From Chitinophagaceae bacterium (GTDB taxonomy: Bacteria > Bacteroidota > Bacteroidia > Chitinophagales > Chitinophagaceae), in assembly GCA_016786965.1 (NCBI GenBank), contig JAEUVL010000113.1:1-6861 (forward strand): a stretch of DNA of 6,861 bases. Reading direction: 5' to 3'. The notes beneath the pieces were generated by a model. It worked only from the letters and a program-made list of their open reading frames with translations, ran no database searches and was not told where the DNA came from. Positions within the stretch are counted from its first letter, which is position 1, and each line of letters opens with the position of its first letter. Position numbers and translations under genes: made by a program. Positions 5,923 through 6,861 of the stretch are shown piece after piece.

Positions 5923-6624
5923 ATGAAAAAAGCCTTCCTTTTTACCCTTAGCCTCCTGGCCGGATTGGTAGTAATTGCACAAAAAGATTCTGTTGTTACC
6001 AACAAAGACAGGACAAAACGGGATGTATTGCTTCAAACAAGTTTGGGAGATATGGTGGTTCGCTTGTCTGACTCCACACCGCTGCACCGGGACAATTTTC
6101 TGAAGTTGGTTAAGACCGGCTATTATGATAGTGTATTGTTTCACCGTGTCATCAAAAATTTTATGATACAGGGCGGCGATCCTGATAGTAAAGCCGCAAC
6201 ACCAGGAAAGCCATTGGGCAATGGCGGCCCCTCTTACAGAATTCCTGCTGAATTCAATCCTGCTTTGTTTCATAAAAAAGGTGTGCTTGCTGCTGCCAGG
6301 GACAACAATCCTGAAAAAGCCAGCAGCGGCAGCCAGTTTTATATTGTGCATGGAAAAACATTCACTGATACCGAGCTGAGCGATCTGGAAACACAACGCA
6401 TGCAGGGAAGAAAGATACCAACCGACCATCGGGAAGTGTATAAAACAATAGGTGGCGCACCACATCTTGATATGACCTATACTGTATTTGGCGAAGTGAT
6501 AAAGGGGATTGAAGTAGTTGATAAGATTGCATCTGTACAAACCAGCCGGGGAGCGGACCGGGATCGCCCCGTACAAGATGTAAGGATATTAAAAGCAAAG
6601 CTGATCAAACGAAAAAGAAAATAA
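5923..6624 (+). CDS. Exported cyclophilin-type peptidyl-prolyl cis-trans isomerase
   Basis: The 233-residue protein starts with a signal peptide (MKKAFLFTLSLLAGLVVIAQ, likely cleaved near residue 18-20), so it should act in the periplasm, speeding proline isomerisation during folding of exported proteins. The cyclophilin domain (about 35-228) has the active-site block FHRVIKNFMIQGGDP (73-87), with Arg75, Phe80 and Gln83 equivalent to human CypA Arg55, Phe60 and Gln63, then SGSQFYI (135-141) and YTVFGEV (186-192). Compared with CypA there is an insertion of roughly 30 residues (about 145-178), and HLD (181-183) stands where CypA has Trp121-Leu-Asp. The C-terminus is strongly basic (KLIKRKRK). 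It lies 29 bases behind the 5549 gene with no terminator between them, so co-transcription is likely, and it ends 18 bases before a strong terminator. Confidence 0.95.
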   Translation: MKKAFLFTLSLLAGLVVIAQKDSVVTNKDRTKRDVLLQTSLGDMVVRLSDSTPLHRDNFLKLVKTGYYDSVLFHRVIKNFMIQGGDPDSKAATPGKPLGNGGPSYRIPAEFNPALFHKKGVLAAARDNNPEKASSGSQFYIVHGKTFTDTELSDLETQRMQGRKIPTDHREVYKTIGGAPHLDMTYTVFGEVIKGIEVVDKIASVQTSRGADRDRPVQDVRILKAKLIKRKRK

Positions 6625-6642
6625 CTATTCTCTGTAAAATAT

Positions 6643-6679
6643 AAAAAAAGAAGGCATCAGAAACGATGCCTTCTTTTTT
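6643..6679. terminator. Bidirectional intrinsic terminator after the cyclophilin gene
   Basis: A perfect 9-bp stem, GAAGGCATC (6650-6658) with GATGCCTTC (6665-6673), has a 6-base loop AGAAAC and is flanked by A7 (6643-6649) and T6 (6674-6679). It lies 18 bases after the cyclophilin stop and 19 bases beyond the stop of the convergent receptor gene (6699), so it can serve both strands. Confidence 0.92.
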
Positions 6680-6698
6680 ATTTGAATCCTGTTTAATA

Positions 6699-6861
6699 TT
6701 AATTACCACCTAATCCACCACCACCTTGAGTCCGTTGTTTTTCTTCTTCTGATGCATCCTTACGCTGGCGGGCACCTTTTACAGTGTTGCTGCCAAATCT
6801 CCAGGTAAGGCTGGTGCGTAACTGGCGGCTTTCCCAGTTACCGCTGGCAATTGTTTTTTGT
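6699..6861 (-). CDS. Outer-membrane beta-barrel (TonB-receptor-like) protein, C-terminal 53 residues
   Basis: The minus strand from the right edge reads 53 codons and a TAA at 6699-6701. The peptide contains RTSLTWRFGSNTVKGARQRK (15-34), then an acidic run SEEEKQR (37-43) and a glycine-rich end GGGGLGGN. A final barrel strand ending in TWRFG or TYRFG, followed by a basic segment with two or more arginines and a Gly-rich tail, is typical of the Bacteroidota outer membrane beta-barrel family related to TonB-dependent receptors (those with an N-terminal carboxypeptidase-regulatory-like domain). Such proteins are usually 750-950 residues, so almost all of the gene lies right of the window. The substrate cannot be told from this end. 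The assignment rests on a short C-terminal signature, so the exact subfamily is uncertain. Confidence 0.8.
   Translation of the reverse strand, partial: QKTIASGNWESRQLRTSLTWRFGSNTVKGARQRKDASEEEKQRTQGGGGLGGN

Noticed and set aside
5911..6576. Minus-strand 221-codon open frame opposite the cyclophilin gene
   Set aside because: The plus strand encodes an unmistakable cyclophilin with intact active-site motifs. The antisense frame is Cys/His/Ile-rich and unlike a real protein.

Overview
The window looks like chromosomal DNA of a Bacteroidota bacterium, most likely family Chitinophagaceae. The evidence is a DUF1800 protein, an outer-membrane beta-barrel receptor C-terminus of the type common in this phylum, signal peptides that end in Ala-Gln, an M43-type secreted metalloprotease lipoprotein, and four exact matches to the Bacteroidota -7 promoter element TAnnTTTG placed 4 to 21 bases before start codons, with no purine-rich Shine-Dalgarno tracts. 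The family-level placement is inference. No mobile element, CRISPR array, tRNA or rRNA is visible.

Layout from left to right: the N-terminal 306 residues of a DUF1800 protein (minus, runs off the left edge); an AlkB-type integral membrane alkane monooxygenase (plus); a small heme-c lipoprotein (minus) whose 3' end overlaps that of alkB by 8 bases; a lipoprotein zinc metalloprotease of family M43 (plus); a perfect two-way terminator; seryl-tRNA synthetase serS (minus); a secreted six-cysteine protein of unknown function (minus); a small conserved cytosolic protein of unknown function (plus); an exported cyclophilin-type peptidyl-prolyl isomerase (plus); a second two-way terminator; and the last 53 residues of an outer-membrane beta-barrel protein (minus, runs off the right edge).

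Genes are mostly single or paired units with alternating strands, so they do not form one pathway. Two likely co-directional pairs exist: the unknown cytosolic gene plus the cyclophilin (29-base gap), and the secreted six-cysteine gene plus serS (81-base gap, but serS has its own promoter-like element). Several products act in the envelope: AlkB in the inner membrane, the cytochrome and protease as lipoproteins, the cyclophilin in the periplasm, and the beta-barrel in the outer membrane. No gene-free stretch exceeds 166 bases. I found no convincing undescribed system; the most interesting points are the alkB/cytochrome convergent overlap, the back-to-back promoter elements at 5491-5544 with a possibly leaderless gene, and a T8 tract in the protease signal peptide where any slip truncates the product.
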